64,000 bases of DNA from an uncultured Sphingomonas sp. Lineage in GTDB: Bacteria; Pseudomonadota; Alphaproteobacteria; Sphingomonadales; Sphingomonadaceae. Position numbers and translations under genes: made by a program. Below the pieces are notes generated by a model. The model was not told where the DNA came from, ran no database searches, and saw only the letters and a list, made by a program, of their open reading frames with translations. The DNA lies in NCBI GenBank assembly GCA_913775315.1, contig CAJYIX010000022.1:62001-126000 (forward strand). Reading direction: 5' to 3'. Below, piece by piece: positions 15,574 to 24,719 of the stretch (its first letter is position 1; each line of letters starts with the position of its first letter).

Positions 15574-17406
15574 ATGCAATTTGACGTGATCGTGATCGGC
15601 GGTGGCCACGCCGGCACTGAGGCCGCTGCCGCATCGGCACGGCGCGGTGCCCGCACGGCGTTGCTCAGCTTCGACCCGGCGACGATCGGGGCGATGTCCT
15701 GCAATCCCGCCATCGGCGGCTTGGGCAAGGGGCATCTTGTTCGCGAAGTCGACGCGTTCGATGGCCTGATCGCCCGCGCGGCAGACGCCGCGGCAATCCA
15801 CTATCGGATGCTCAACCGCAGCAAGGGGACCGCTGTTCAGGGTCCGCGCGTCCAGGCGGACCGACGTCGCTACGCGGCTGCGATTCAGGGAATGCTTCAA
15901 GCCGAAACCAATCTGTCGATCGTCAGCGGCGAGGCTTCCGCGCTCGTTATCGGCGCCGGCGATTGTATCGCGGGTGTCGCGCTTGCCGATGGCACGGTCC
16001 TGTCGGCCCCGACGGTCGTGCTGGCGACAGGGACGTTTCTGGGCGGCCGCATTTTTCGTGGTGAGGATCGGGAGACCGGGGGACGTGTGGGCGAGCGGGC
16101 GGCGAGCCGGCTGTCCGAACAGCTCCGCGCACTTTCGCTGCCAATGGCGCGGCTGAAGACCGGCACGCCTCCGCGGCTCGATGGCCGGACCATCGACTGG
16201 GCGCGGCTCTCGACGCAGCCAAGCGACGATGAGCCGTGGACCATGTCGCCGATGACGGGGCGTCGCCTGCTCCCGCAGCTTGCCTGCGCGGTAACGCGGA
16301 CCAACCCGCAAACGCATGCGATCATTGCTGCCGCCCTCGATCGGTCACCGCTGTTCTCCGGCGCGATCGGTGGGCAGGGACCACGCTATTGCCCGTCGAT
16401 CGAGGACAAGATCCACCGCTTCGCCGATCGCGACGGGCATCAGGTGTTCCTCGAGCCCGAGGGACTGGACGACGCGCTGGTCTATCCCAACGGGATTTCG
16501 ACCTCGTTGCCCGTCGATGTGCAGGCAGCGCTGATCGCCAGCATCGAAGGGCTGGAGCGGGCCCGGATCGCCACGCCCGGCTATGCGGTCGAATACGACT
16601 ATATCGACCCGCGCGCGCTCGATCATTCGTTGGCACTGGATGCGATGCCGGGTCTGTTTATGGCCGGTCAGATCAATGGCACGACTGGCTATGAGGAAGC
16701 GGCCGCACAGGGGCTGGTGGCCGGCCTGAACGCGGCGGCGTATGCGTGCGATCTCGCGCCTGTGCCGTTCGAACGGCAGAGCAGCTATATCGGCGTCATG
16801 ATCGATGACCTGACGCTGCAGGGCGTGACCGAACCGTATCGCATGCTCACTGCGCGGGCGGAATACCGCCTACATCTTCGCGCCAATAATGCAGAGACGC
16901 GTTTGTCACCGGTTGCCGCCACGGCCGGGTGCCTTTCCCCCTCGCGCCTTGTGCGGCTGCGGCTGCGGCAGGATGCCCGTGCCGAGATCGACCGCGCATT
17001 GGCTCAGACGCGAACGCCGCACGAGATGCGCCTGATGGGGGCCGACGTGGCGCAGGACGGCGTGCGCCGCTCCCTCGCCGAATGGCTACGCTTTGCGCAA
17101 GTCACCGCAGAACAGGTAGTGCCAAACAGTGATGTCGATCCAGCCATCCTGACCGAGGCTGTCGAAGACGCCCGCTACGCACCCTATCTCGATCGTCAGG
17201 CGACCGAGGTTGCTGCGCTCGGTGACGCAAAGGTGCGACTCGCGCCGTCACTCGATTACGCGGCGATCCCCGGCCTCTCGAACGAAATGGTCGAGCGATT
17301 GTCGGCGGCGCGCCCCGATACCCTCGCGACGGCATCGCGCGTCCGCGGGGTTACCCCTGCGGCGCTGACCGCAATCCTCCTTCACGTCCGGAAGCGCGCG
17401 GCATGA
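15574..17406 (+). CDS. mnmG: tRNA uridine-5-carboxymethylaminomethyl modification enzyme MnmG
   Basis: The FAD-dependent partner of MnmE in wobble uridine 34 modification. The 610-residue protein starts at ATG 15574 with the FAD-binding Rossmann motif [19 protein letters not shown]. It contains the family blocks [30 protein letters not shown], and [17 protein letters not shown]. The C-terminal helical domain ends [17 protein letters not shown]. The stop overlaps the rsmG start (ATGA). An in-frame extension before the ATG reads through the parS site and is not expected to be translated. Confidence 0.96.
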   Translation: MQFDVIVIGGGHAGTEAAAASARRGARTALLSFDPATIGAMSCNPAIGGLGKGHLVREVDAFDGLIARAADAAAIHYRMLNRSKGTAVQGPRVQADRRRYAAAIQGMLQAETNLSIVSGEASALVIGAGDCIAGVALADGTVLSAPTVVLATGTFLGGRIFRGEDRETGGRVGERAASRLSEQLRALSLPMARLKTGTPPRLDGRTIDWARLSTQPSDDEPWTMSPMTGRRLLPQLACAVTRTNPQTHAIIAAALDRSPLFSGAIGGQGPRYCPSIEDKIHRFADRDGHQVFLEPEGLDDALVYPNGISTSLPVDVQAALIASIEGLERARIATPGYAVEYDYIDPRALDHSLALDAMPGLFMAGQINGTTGYEEAAAQGLVAGLNAAAYACDLAPVPFERQSSYIGVMIDDLTLQGVTEPYRMLTARAEYRLHLRANNAETRLSPVAATAGCLSPSRLVRLRLRQDARAEIDRALAQTRTPHEMRLMGADVAQDGVRRSLAEWLRFAQVTAEQVVPNSDVDPAILTEAVEDARYAPYLDRQATEVAALGDAKVRLAPSLDYAAIPGLSNEMVERLSAARPDTLATASRVRGVTPAALTAILLHVRKRAA

Positions 17407-18017
17407 CCGAGGTCGAGGCCCGTAACTGGATCAAGGAGCGCTTCGGAGAAGCGGCAACCGAGCGGCTCGAGGCCTATGGTGCGCTGCTGATCGAGGAGAG
17501 CGAACGACAGAATTTGATTGCACGGTCGACGATGGACCAGCTTTGGACTCGCCACTTGCTCGACTCGGCGCAGCTCGTGCCGTTGGGAGAAGATGCCGGC
17601 GACGGGGAGTGGATCGACATCGGTACGGGCGCGGGTCTACCCGGTATCGTGGCGGCGATCCTTCAATCCCGCCACGTCGTCATGATCGAACCACGTCGTC
17701 GCCGCGCCGACTTCCTCGATCGGGTCGCGGAGGCATTGGAGCTCGACGCGGAGGTCCTTTGTACGTCCGCCGCTCGATGTCAGCGGGCGCCTGCAGCGAT
17801 CATTTCGGCACGTGCGGTTGCATCGCTCGACATGCTGTTGATGGATGCGACGGGTTTCGCCGACTTATCCACGCTTTGGTTGTTGCCTAAGGGGCGTTCG
17901 GCACAAAGCGAACTGGCCGATGCGCGGCATGCGTGGCATGGAGTGTTCCACGTGGAACCGAGTTTGACCGCCACCGATTCCTCGATCGTGGTTGCGCGGA
18001 ATGTGAGGCGCCGATGA
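17403..18017 (+). CDS. rsmG: 16S rRNA (guanine527-N7)-methyltransferase RsmG
   Basis: Methylates G527 of 16S rRNA with S-adenosylmethionine. The 204-residue protein has the SAM-binding motif [17 protein letters not shown] near residue 75, preceded by the family's RHLLDSAQL and an N-terminal helix with [14 protein letters not shown]. It overlaps mnmG at its start and parA at its stop. A parS site is embedded in codons near the 3' end (17944-17959). Loss of this enzyme gives streptomycin resistance in other bacteria. Confidence 0.94.
   Translation: MTEVEARNWIKERFGEAATERLEAYGALLIEESERQNLIARSTMDQLWTRHLLDSAQLVPLGEDAGDGEWIDIGTGAGLPGIVAAILQSRHVVMIEPRRRRADFLDRVAEALELDAEVLCTSAARCQRAPAAIISARAVASLDMLLMDATGFADLSTLWLLPKGRSAQSELADARHAWHGVFHVEPSLTATDSSIVVARNVRRR
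17944..17959. promoter_or_regulatory. parS: parS centromere site 2, inside rsmG
   Basis: TGTTCCACGTGGAACC carries the same perfect 14-base palindrome (17945-17958) as site 1. It falls within the rsmG coding region, 55 bases before the parA start, so ParB spreading from it would cover the parAB promoter region. Confidence 0.85.
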
Positions 18018-18793
18018 TTATCGTAACCGTCGCCAATCAAAAGGGTGGGGTGGGCAAGACCACCAGCGCCATCAACGTCGGCACGGCACTGGCTGCGACG
18101 GGGCAGCGGGTGCTGTTGATCGACCTTGATCCGCAGGGCAACGCTTCGACCGGTCTCGGCATCGGGCGCAACGACCGGGAACGATCGAGCTACGATCTGC
18201 TGCTCGGCGACATGACGGTGGACGACGCTGCGATCCCGACGCGCGTCCCGAACCTCGACATCGTTCCCGCGACACAGGATCTCTCCGGTGCGGAGATCGA
18301 ATTGATCGAGTTCGAAGCGCGCACGCACCGCCTCGATCAGGCGATCGAGCGCGGAAGCAAGCGGTGGGACGTCGTGTTGATCGACTGCCCACCATCGCTC
18401 GGCCTGCTGACGATCAACGCGATGGTGGCGAGCCATGCGCTGCTCGTCCCGCTACAATGCGAGTTCTTTGCACTCGAGGGGCTCAGCCAGTTGCTCACCA
18501 CGGTCGAGCGGATACGTGAGCGCTTCAATCCTGGCTTGTCGATCCTGGGCGTCGTGCTGACGATGTACGACCGACGCAACCGGCTGACAGATCAAGTGTC
18601 CGATGACGTGCGTGCGGTGCTCGGCCGCGTCGTGTTCGACACGGTGATTCCGCGCAACGTCCGGCTGTCGGAGGCGCCGAGCCATGGCGTACCTGCGCTG
18701 ATCTACGACCACCGCTGCGCCGGTTCGCAGGCGTATATTGCGCTTGCCCGCGAAGTGATCGGCCGCCTGCCGCGACTGGCGAAAGCGGCATGA
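18014..18793 (+). CDS. parA: Chromosome partitioning ATPase ParA
   Basis: A deviant Walker-type ATPase that binds DNA non-specifically and moves ParB-parS complexes to segregate the origin. The 259-residue protein starts at ATG 18014, overlapping the rsmG stop, and opens [21 protein letters not shown] with the deviant Walker A lysines. Further motifs are LLIDLDPQGNASTGLG and VVLIDCPPSLG. It lacks the N-terminal DNA-binding extension of plasmid P1-type ParA, as expected for a chromosomal protein. parB overlaps its stop. Confidence 0.96.
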   Translation: MIIVTVANQKGGVGKTTSAINVGTALAATGQRVLLIDLDPQGNASTGLGIGRNDRERSSYDLLLGDMTVDDAAIPTRVPNLDIVPATQDLSGAEIELIEFEARTHRLDQAIERGSKRWDVVLIDCPPSLGLLTINAMVASHALLVPLQCEFFALEGLSQLLTTVERIRERFNPGLSILGVVLTMYDRRNRLTDQVSDDVRAVLGRVVFDTVIPRNVRLSEAPSHGVPALIYDHRCAGSQAYIALAREVIGRLPRLAKAA

Positions 18794-19704
18794 GCGATCC
18801 CGTTGCCCGCAAACCGCGCCCGGGCGGGCTGGGCCGCGGCCTGTCCGCGCTGCTCGGCGATGCCGCCCCGCGCACAGTGCCAACCGAGGAAGGGCTGCCC
18901 GCGGTTGGATCGAGCGTGCGGATGCTACCCGTCAGCTCGCTCGCGCCGCATCCCGGCCAGCCGCGCCGTCACTTCGATGAAGGCGCGCTGGAGGAGCTGG
19001 CCCAGTCGATCGCTCAGCGCGGAATCATCCAGCCGATCGTCGTGCGCCCGCATGGAAAAGATTACCAGATCGTCGCGGGCGAGCGGCGCTGGCGCGCGGC
19101 CCAGCGTGCGCGCCTTCACGAGGTACCCGTCATCGTCCGCGATCTCGACGATGCCGAGACGCTCGAGATCGCGCTGGTCGAGAATATCCAGCGTCAGGAT
19201 CTCAACGCGATCGAAGAGGCCGATACCTATTCGAAGCTGATCCAGGAGTTCGGCCACACGCAGGAGGCGCTCGGCAAGCTGGTCGGCAAGTCACGCAGTC
19301 ATGTCGCCAACCTGTTGAGATTGCTCGATCTTCCGATCAATGTACAAAAGATGGTGATCGACGGCGCGCTCAGCATGGGGCATGCTCGCGCGATCATCAA
19401 TGCGCCCGATCCCGAGACGCTGGCCGAACGGGTGGTCGAGCGCGGCCTTTCGGTTCGCGATACCGAGAAGCTGGCGCGCGGCGGCGCCCCTGCGGGCGGC
19501 ACGGGGCGCGAGCGGCGCGATGCGGCGCCGGCGGCACCCTCCGAAAACGCCGACATCGCCGCGCTGGAACGTCAGATCGGCGACGTGCTGGGCCTCAACG
19601 TGCGCATCAGCTTCGGCGAGGGCGGCGGCACGCTGACGATCGGTTACTCAACGCTCGATCAGCTCGACATGGTCTGTCAGCGGCTGTCCGGCGAGGTGAT
19701 CTGA
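18790..19704 (+). CDS. parB: Chromosome partitioning protein ParB
   Basis: A CTP-dependent clamp that loads at parS and spreads on DNA. The 304-residue protein has an N-terminal ParA-contacting stretch (KPRPGGLGRGLSALLGD) and the CTP-binding boxes PGQPRRHFDE and IVAGERRWRAAQRA. The helix-turn-helix lies around QEALGKLVGKSRSHVANLLRLLDLP, and a C-terminal dimerisation domain follows a Gly/Ala-rich linker. The start overlaps the parA stop (ATGA). The two parS sites within 3.3 kb upstream are its likely targets. Confidence 0.96.
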   Translation: MSDPVARKPRPGGLGRGLSALLGDAAPRTVPTEEGLPAVGSSVRMLPVSSLAPHPGQPRRHFDEGALEELAQSIAQRGIIQPIVVRPHGKDYQIVAGERRWRAAQRARLHEVPVIVRDLDDAETLEIALVENIQRQDLNAIEEADTYSKLIQEFGHTQEALGKLVGKSRSHVANLLRLLDLPINVQKMVIDGALSMGHARAIINAPDPETLAERVVERGLSVRDTEKLARGGAPAGGTGRERRDAAPAAPSENADIAALERQIGDVLGLNVRISFGEGGGTLTIGYSTLDQLDMVCQRLSGEVI

Positions 19705-19713
19705 CGCCGCCGG

Positions 19714-19754
19714 GGGTGGCGCCTGACGGCCCGTCAGCCGCAGGGACGCCACCC
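19714..19754. terminator. Branched hairpin between convergent parB and the complex I subunit gene
   Basis: Outer arms GGGTGGCG (19714-19721) and CGCCACCC (19747-19754) enclose an inner hairpin, CTGACGG with CCGTCAG. There is no T-tract. Its place between two convergent stop codons suggests a shared 3' end structure. Confidence 0.4.
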
Positions 19755-19759
19755 GCCGG

Positions 19760-20041
19760 TCAGCGGAAGTTGTCGGCGTAAGCCTGCAGCTTCAGCTTGC
19801 GGACGGGGGCGGGGACGACGTGCGCCTCGATCCCCTCGCGCGTAGCATAGGCTTGCGCCGCTTCGGCGGTTGGAAAGCGCAGCTTCACCTGTTCGCGCGT
19901 GTCGCCCGAGCCCGCCCATCCGGTCAGCGGATCGGCGCGCTTGGCGTCGGACGGCTCGAACTCGAGGACCCAGCGATGCGTCAGTGCCTTGCCCGACGAC
20001 ATGGCGCTCTTGGGCTGCTGATAGATGCGTGCAGTTGGCAT
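19760..20041 (-). CDS. ETC complex I subunit (NDUFS4-like accessory protein)
   Basis: A 93-residue protein matching the conserved region of the NDUFS4 (18 kDa) accessory subunit of NADH:ubiquinone oxidoreductase, which alphaproteobacteria share with mitochondria. Recognisable parts are ARIYQQPKSAMSSGKALTHRWVLEFEP, the GWAGSGDT...VKLRFPTAEAAQAYA block, and the terminal KLKLQAYADNFR. It probably binds the peripheral arm of complex I at the membrane's cytoplasmic face. It lies apart from any nuo genes, as is usual for this subunit. Confidence 0.88.
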   Translation of the reverse strand: MPTARIYQQPKSAMSSGKALTHRWVLEFEPSDAKRADPLTGWAGSGDTREQVKLRFPTAEAAQAYATREGIEAHVVPAPVRKLKLQAYADNFR

Positions 20042-20051
20042 GGGCCGCTTC

Positions 20052-22496
20052 CTAATCCGATTTGCGCCGGCGCGCATCCGCATTTTTGGTCCGTAGCGTG
20101 GGATCGGCGGCGGCGGGATCGTCGGGCCAGGGGTGGCGGGGATAGCGCCCCCGCATCTCCTTCGCCACCGCTTGCCAACTGCCGGCCCAGAAGCCGGGCA
20201 GGTCGCGCGTCGTCTGGATCGGCCGCCCGGCAGGCGAGGTGAGGCTGAGGACCAGCGGCACCCGGTCGCGGCCGATCACTGGATGCGCCGACAGGCCATA
20301 GAGCGTCTGCACGCGCAGCTCGATTCGCGGGCCCCCTTCTGACGCATAGTCGATCGCGTGGCTCGATCCGGCAGGGCTTTCGAACCGGGCGGGGGCGACC
20401 CGGTCGATCTCACGCATTGCGTCCCAACCGAGGAGGTTGCGCAGCGCCTCGACCAACGTGCCCGGTGCAATCGCGTCGAGCCGGCGCTTGCCGGCGACCA
20501 GCGCGGGGAGCCAGTCATCGAGCCGCTCGGCCAGTACGGCATCGTCAAGCGGATGGCCGGCATAGGCGGCGCGTGCCCTCAATGCCGCGGCGCCCTCGTC
20601 CCAAGGCAGGAGGGACAAGCCATGCCGGCGGACGCCCTCGACCAAAGCCGCCTCGATCGCGTCGGCGGATGCATCCGAATCGGGGCCGCGCGAAAGTGCG
20701 ATCGAGCCGAGCCGCCGCGTCCGCTCGGCCACGACACCGCCCGTCGCGGGATCGAAGCGCACCTCGCGCCGCGTCTCGATCCGGTCCGCGAACAGCGTCT
20801 CAACCGCGGCGGCGTCGAGCGGGGCCGCCGACAGGATACGTGCGCCCGCCGCCGATCCTTGCGTCTCGGCGACCGCCAGCCACTCGGCGCCGGCGAGGCT
20901 CGATGCGGAGTCGAGGATGAAGCCGCGCCCGCCGACGCTGCCCCAGCGTTCGCCCGTGGCATCCCGGCGGCGGGCGATGCGATCGGGATAGGCGAGCGCG
21001 ATGCAAGTAGCGACGGGATGCTCGAACCCTTCGGCGCCCGCGCCGGCGACAAGGTCGGCCCAGCGTCCCGCCATCCGCCGCGCCGCCTCGGCCCGCTGGC
21101 CACGCTCGCCCCGCCAGCGGCGCAGGCGCAGCTCGAGGTCCGGATCGTTGCCACCGAGGCCCCGCTCGCCGAGCAGCACGGCGATCACCGCCGCGGTGCT
21201 CGCCAACCCGAGCTCGCCTGCACGCATGAGCATGTGCGCCAGCCGCGGCGGAAGCGGCAGCCGGGCGATCCGCCGGCCATGCGCGGTCGGTCGGCCGCCC
21301 TCATCGAGCGCGTCGAGGCGCTTCAGCCGTGCCCGCGCCTCGTCCACCGCGGCGGCGGGCGGCGGGTCGATCCATTTGAGCTGGCGAGGGTCGGCGACGC
21401 CCCAGATCGCCCCGTCGAGGACGAGCGCCGACAGGTCGGCTTCCAGTATCTCGGGCGGGTCGAAGCGCGGCATCCCCGCAGTTGCGGCGGCTTCCCACAG
21501 GCGATAGGCGGTTCCCGCTCCCTGCCGCGCGGCGCGCCCCGCACGCTGCGCCGCCGACGCCTGGCTCGCGCGTTCGGTGACCAGACGCGTCATCCCCGCC
21601 GCCCGGTCGTAGCGCGGGCGGCGGGCCAGCCCCGAATCGACGACGATGCGGATCGAATCGAGCGTCAGCGACGTCTCGGCGATTGAGGTGGCGAGGACGA
21701 GCTTGCGCAGCCCGTCGGGTTCGGGTCCGATCGCGGCGCGCTGGCGCGCGGGATCGACGTTGCCGTGCAGCTTGTGGACGCGCACGCCTTCCGGCGGGCC
21801 CAGCCGTTCGGCCACCCGCTCGATCTCGGCTACGCCGGGCACGAAGGCGAGCAGCCCGCCTTCGCGCTCGCGCATCGCCTGGCGAATGGCCGACGTCATG
21901 GCATCCTCCATCCGCCCGTTGCTGTCACGACCGAGGTGGATCAGCTCAAGCGGGTGGCTGCGCCCCTCGCTCTCGATCACCGGCGCGCCATCCATCAACG
22001 CGGCGAACCGCGTGCCGTCGAGCGTGGCGGACATCGCGACGATGCGCAGGTCGGGCCGCAGCGCCGCCTGCGCATCGAGCGCGAGCGCCAAACCGAAATC
22101 GCTGTCGAGGCTGCGTTCGTGTACTTCGTCGAACAGCACCGCCGATACGCCCGCCAGTTCGGGATCGGCCTGGATACGAGCGACGAAGATTCCCTCGGTC
22201 ATTACCGTTACGCGCGTGGCCGCCGACCGCCTCGAGTCGAGTCGCGTGGCATAGCCATAGGTGCGCCCGACCGGCTCACCCGCCAGCGCCGCCATCCGCT
22301 CGGCCGCGGCGCGTGCCGCGATTCGGCGGGGGGACAGGAGCAGAATTTCGCCCTCGCACCAGGACTGGGTCAGCAGCGCGGGCGCAACCGCCGTCGTCTT
22401 CCCCGCACCCGGCGGCGCCACCAGTACCGCCGCGCTCATCTCGCGCAGCGCGGCGAGCAGGTCCGGCAATACGGCGTGAATCGGCAGGGCACTCAT
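20052..22496 (-). CDS. hrpB: ATP-dependent helicase HrpB
   Basis: An 814-residue DEAH-box helicase of the HrpB family. Motif I is APPGAGKTTAVAPALL near residue 30, motif II is DEVHERSLDSDFGLAL, motif III is SATLDG, and motifs V-VI include LATSIAETSLTLDSIRIVVDSG and QRAGRAARQGAG. The C-terminal HrpB-specific domain continues to the end with VPLVLSLTSPAGRPIQTTRDLPGFWAGSW. The cellular role in alphaproteobacteria is unclear. ATG 22496 is chosen over longer in-frame codons that lack helicase similarity. A small acidic protein is divergently encoded 95 bases away. Confidence 0.94.
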   Translation of the reverse strand: MSALPIHAVLPDLLAALREMSAAVLVAPPGAGKTTAVAPALLTQSWCEGEILLLSPRRIAARAAAERMAALAGEPVGRTYGYATRLDSRRSAATRVTVMTEGIFVARIQADPELAGVSAVLFDEVHERSLDSDFGLALALDAQAALRPDLRIVAMSATLDGTRFAALMDGAPVIESEGRSHPLELIHLGRDSNGRMEDAMTSAIRQAMREREGGLLAFVPGVAEIERVAERLGPPEGVRVHKLHGNVDPARQRAAIGPEPDGLRKLVLATSIAETSLTLDSIRIVVDSGLARRPRYDRAAGMTRLVTERASQASAAQRAGRAARQGAGTAYRLWEAAATAGMPRFDPPEILEADLSALVLDGAIWGVADPRQLKWIDPPPAAAVDEARARLKRLDALDEGGRPTAHGRRIARLPLPPRLAHMLMRAGELGLASTAAVIAVLLGERGLGGNDPDLELRLRRWRGERGQRAEAARRMAGRWADLVAGAGAEGFEHPVATCIALAYPDRIARRRDATGERWGSVGGRGFILDSASSLAGAEWLAVAETQGSAAGARILSAAPLDAAAVETLFADRIETRREVRFDPATGGVVAERTRRLGSIALSRGPDSDASADAIEAALVEGVRRHGLSLLPWDEGAAALRARAAYAGHPLDDAVLAERLDDWLPALVAGKRRLDAIAPGTLVEALRNLLGWDAMREIDRVAPARFESPAGSSHAIDYASEGGPRIELRVQTLYGLSAHPVIGRDRVPLVLSLTSPAGRPIQTTRDLPGFWAGSWQAVAKEMRGRYPRHPWPDDPAAADPTLRTKNADARRRKSD

Positions 22497-22591
22497 CGCA
22501 CCGGGCGATACAGGGGAGGGAGCCAAGCCACAATTCGTGCGTATGCCACCCTCGCGCGGACGCCCCCGCCGCGCGTGTTGGAGATTGGAAC

Positions 22592-22786
22592 ATGGCAGCA
22601 AAGGCATTGGCAAGCCTCGCGATCAGCCCGACCGGCGACGGCTACCTCCTCATGATCGAGGACGAGGATGGCGAGACGATGGAGCTCACCGCGACGTTCG
22701 AGCAGCTCGACCTGATCGCCGAGGCGGTCGATCAGCAGCTCAACGGCGATGAAGAGGAAGCCCTCGGCATCGACGAGGACGAATAA
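22592..22786 (+). CDS. Small acidic protein of unknown function
   Basis: A 64-residue protein that I do not recognise from a named family. It begins MAAKALASLAISPTGDGYLLMIEDEDGETMELTA and ends with a strongly acidic tail (NGDEEEALGIDEDE). The middle, FEQLDLIAEAVDQQL, should be an amphipathic helix, so a small alpha/beta fold with a disordered tail is likely. It is cytoplasmic by appearance. The coding call rests on sensible composition, a purine-rich GGAGATTGGAA before the ATG, and a strong terminator (22791-22823) right after the stop. Confidence 0.65.
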   Translation: MAAKALASLAISPTGDGYLLMIEDEDGETMELTATFEQLDLIAEAVDQQLNGDEEEALGIDEDE

Positions 22787-22790
22787 GCGA

Positions 22791-22823
22791 AAGGGGCGGC
22801 CCTTGCGAGCCGCCCCTTCCTTT
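22791..22823. terminator. Bidirectional intrinsic terminator
   Basis: Stem AAGGGGCGGC (22791-22800) with GCCGCCCCTT (22809-22818), 8-base loop, then CCTTT. It lies between the convergent acidic-protein gene and the Arg/Trp-rich protein gene and starts four bases after the first stop. Confidence 0.85.
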
Positions 22824-22828
22824 AACGA

Positions 22829-23155
22829 TTACCAACCGCGGTTGTAATAGCCGCGATCGTAATAGCCTCGGTTGTAGCCGCGGCGGTCGTAGCGCCAGTC
22901 GCGGCGCGCCTCACGCCAGTGGCGGCGGGCACGGCGGTCGTCGCGCCAGTGACGGCGATGGTCGCGCCAATGGCCGCGCCCGCGATTCCAGTCGCGACGG
23001 TCCCAGCGATCACCGCGCCAACGCTGCCCGGGGTGCGCGAAGGCAAGCGTGGAAGCCGCGGTGGTCGCGGTCGCGGCGGGCGCGGGCGCCGCAGTAGCGG
23101 CAGCTGCGGGAACGATCGTGGCCGCGAGCGCGGCGGCAATGGCAAAGATACGCAT
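22829..23155 (-). CDS. Small secreted Arg/Trp/Tyr-rich repetitive protein
   Basis: A 108-residue protein with a clear Sec signal peptide (MRIFAIAAALAATIVPAAA) and a Pro/Ala/Thr-rich spacer to about residue 38. The rest consists of Arg, Trp, Asp, His and later Tyr/Gly-rich repeats (HWRDHRRHWRDDRR; then RGYYDRGYYNRGW). It is strongly basic and low-complexity. I cannot place it in a named family, though proteins of this kind are common in sphingomonad genomes. It probably resides in the periplasm or at the cell surface. A GGAGAG Shine-Dalgarno precedes the ATG and a shared terminator follows. Confidence 0.7.
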   Translation of the reverse strand: MRIFAIAAALAATIVPAAAATAAPAPAATATTAASTLAFAHPGQRWRGDRWDRRDWNRGRGHWRDHRRHWRDDRRARRHWREARRDWRYDRRGYNRGYYDRGYYNRGW

Positions 23156-23265
23156 CTTACTCTCCTCAGCGAAGGCTTCTGGAGATGATAATAACCGCTA
23201 CGCCTGAACGGGTACCGACGCGCACGTTCACCTGAGGTTGTTTCGGCGGCGCCTGCCGCGCGGGA

Positions 23266-24279
23266 TCAATAGGCGCGGGCGACGGCGAACTCGACGGCCT
23301 CGATCATCGCATCCTTGGCCGCGCCGCTGGCGAAGGGGCCGATCGCGTCGATCGCACGCTGGCCGTAATGGCGCGCGCGCGCCATCGTGTCGTCGACCGC
23401 GCGGGTGTCCCGCATCCGCTGCACCGCCTCGGCCAGCATCGCGTCGCCATTCTCGCCCTCGCGGATCGCGCGCAGCCAGAAGGCGCGTGCCTCGGCATCG
23501 CCGCGGGCATAGGCGAGGATGACGGGCAGCGTCATCTTGCCCTCGCGGAAGTCGTCGCCGGCGTCCTTGCCCATCGTGCCGGCGTCGCTGACATAATCGA
23601 TCGCGTCGTCGACGAGCTGGAAGGCGATGCCGAGATTGCGGCCATAGGAATCGAGCGCCGCTTCCTCGCTCTCGGGCCGCTCGGCCACCACCGCGGCGAT
23701 GCGGCAGGCGGCGGCGAACAGCGCGGCGGTCTTGGCGCCGATGATCTCGAGATAGCGCTCTTCTGACAGGTCGAGGCGGCGGATGGCGGTCAGCTGGTTG
23801 ACCTCGCCCTCGGCGATCACCGCGCTGGCGTTCGACAGGATCTTGAGCACCTTGAGGCTGCCGTCCTCGACCATCAGCTCGAAGCTGCGGCTGAACAGGA
23901 AGTCGCCGACCAGCACACTGGCTGGATTGCCCCAGATGATGTTGGCGGTGCGCTTCCCGCGGCGAAGGTCGCTGCCGTCGACGACATCGTCGTGGAGCAA
24001 GGTCGCGGTGTGAATGAACTCGACCGCGGCGGCGAGGCGGTGATGGCGGGTGCCGCCATAACCGAGCAGACTGGCGCTCGCGAGCGTCAGCATCGGCCGC
24101 ATCCGCTTGCCCCCGCCCGCGATCAGGTGACCGGCGAGTTTCGGGATGAGCGGAATGTCGGACTGCATCCGGTCGAGGATGACCGTGTTGACGCAGTTCA
24201 TGTCATGCGCCGTCACCGCGACCATGGGATCGAGCGAGGCGGGCGGGCGCGACCCCAGGCGATGCACGGAAGCATTCAT
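23266..24279 (-). CDS. Long-chain polyprenyl diphosphate synthase (ubiquinone side chain)
   Basis: A trans-prenyltransferase that elongates isoprenoid chains for the ubiquinone tail. The 337-residue protein has the first Asp-rich motif in LLHDDVVDGSDLRRGKRTANIIWG, small residues before it that permit a long product, the KTAALFAAACRI block, and the second Asp-rich motif in FQLVDDAIDYVSD. Sphingomonads usually make ubiquinone-10, so a decaprenyl synthase is the likely form, but chain length cannot be read with certainty. The ATG at 24279 gives a full-length protein. Chorismate mutase is divergent upstream. Confidence 0.92.
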   Translation of the reverse strand: MNASVHRLGSRPPASLDPMVAVTAHDMNCVNTVILDRMQSDIPLIPKLAGHLIAGGGKRMRPMLTLASASLLGYGGTRHHRLAAAVEFIHTATLLHDDVVDGSDLRRGKRTANIIWGNPASVLVGDFLFSRSFELMVEDGSLKVLKILSNASAVIAEGEVNQLTAIRRLDLSEERYLEIIGAKTAALFAAACRIAAVVAERPESEEAALDSYGRNLGIAFQLVDDAIDYVSDAGTMGKDAGDDFREGKMTLPVILAYARGDAEARAFWLRAIREGENGDAMLAEAVQRMRDTRAVDDTMARARHYGQRAIDAIGPFASGAAKDAMIEAVEFAVARAY

Positions 24280-24379
24280 TGCCCTGCGACTTGGCCTTTC
24301 ACCATGACAAACGCAAGTCGCTTGCGCCCTTCGTGACCAAAGGCCATCACCCGGCCTGACGTCAAGGGAAGGGGCCGCG

Positions 24380-24658
24380 ATGACCGACGAGACGCTGGGA
24401 CGCTATCGCCAGAGCATCGACAATATCGACATGGCGCTCGTTTGCCTGCTCGCCGAGCGGTTCAAGGTCACGCAGGCGGTCGGCCGCTACAAGGCCGAGC
24501 AGGGCCTCCCCCCCGCCGACCCCGGCCGCGAGGAGGCGCAGATCGCCCGCCTGCGCCGGCTGGCGGCGGAGGCCGATCTCGACCCGGAGTTTTCGGAAGC
24601 CTTCCTGCGCTTCATCATCGACGAGGTGATCCGCCACCACGAGCGGCTGCGGGGCTAG
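24380..24658 (+). CDS. Chorismate mutase (AroQ type)
   Basis: Converts chorismate to prephenate for phenylalanine and tyrosine synthesis. The 92-residue all-helical protein matches a stand-alone AroQ-class mutase: RQSIDNIDMALVCLLAERFKVTQAVGRYKAEQGLP contains the substrate-binding Arg and Lys pattern, and REEAQIARLRRLAAEADLDPEFSEAFLRFIIDEVIRHHE forms the long second and third helices. There is no signal peptide, so it is cytoplasmic. A GAAGGGG Shine-Dalgarno precedes the ATG. The GH130 gene follows 61 bases later. Confidence 0.92.
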   Translation: MTDETLGRYRQSIDNIDMALVCLLAERFKVTQAVGRYKAEQGLPPADPGREEAQIARLRRLAAEADLDPEFSEAFLRFIIDEVIRHHERLRG

Positions 24659-24719
24659 GACCGGCAAGGGAACCACCGCCCCCCTCGCATCGTCTGTTGG
24701 CCGAGCGAGCGGAGGGCCA

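Noticed and set aside
17865..17873. DnaA-box-like TTATCCACG
   Set aside because: Single site within rsmG codons, 8.5 kb from the origin and without neighbours. Chance is sufficient.
20358..21686. A 442-codon plus-strand open frame opposite hrpB
   Set aside because: Antisense to intact helicase motifs, with typical shadow composition and no domain recognisable.
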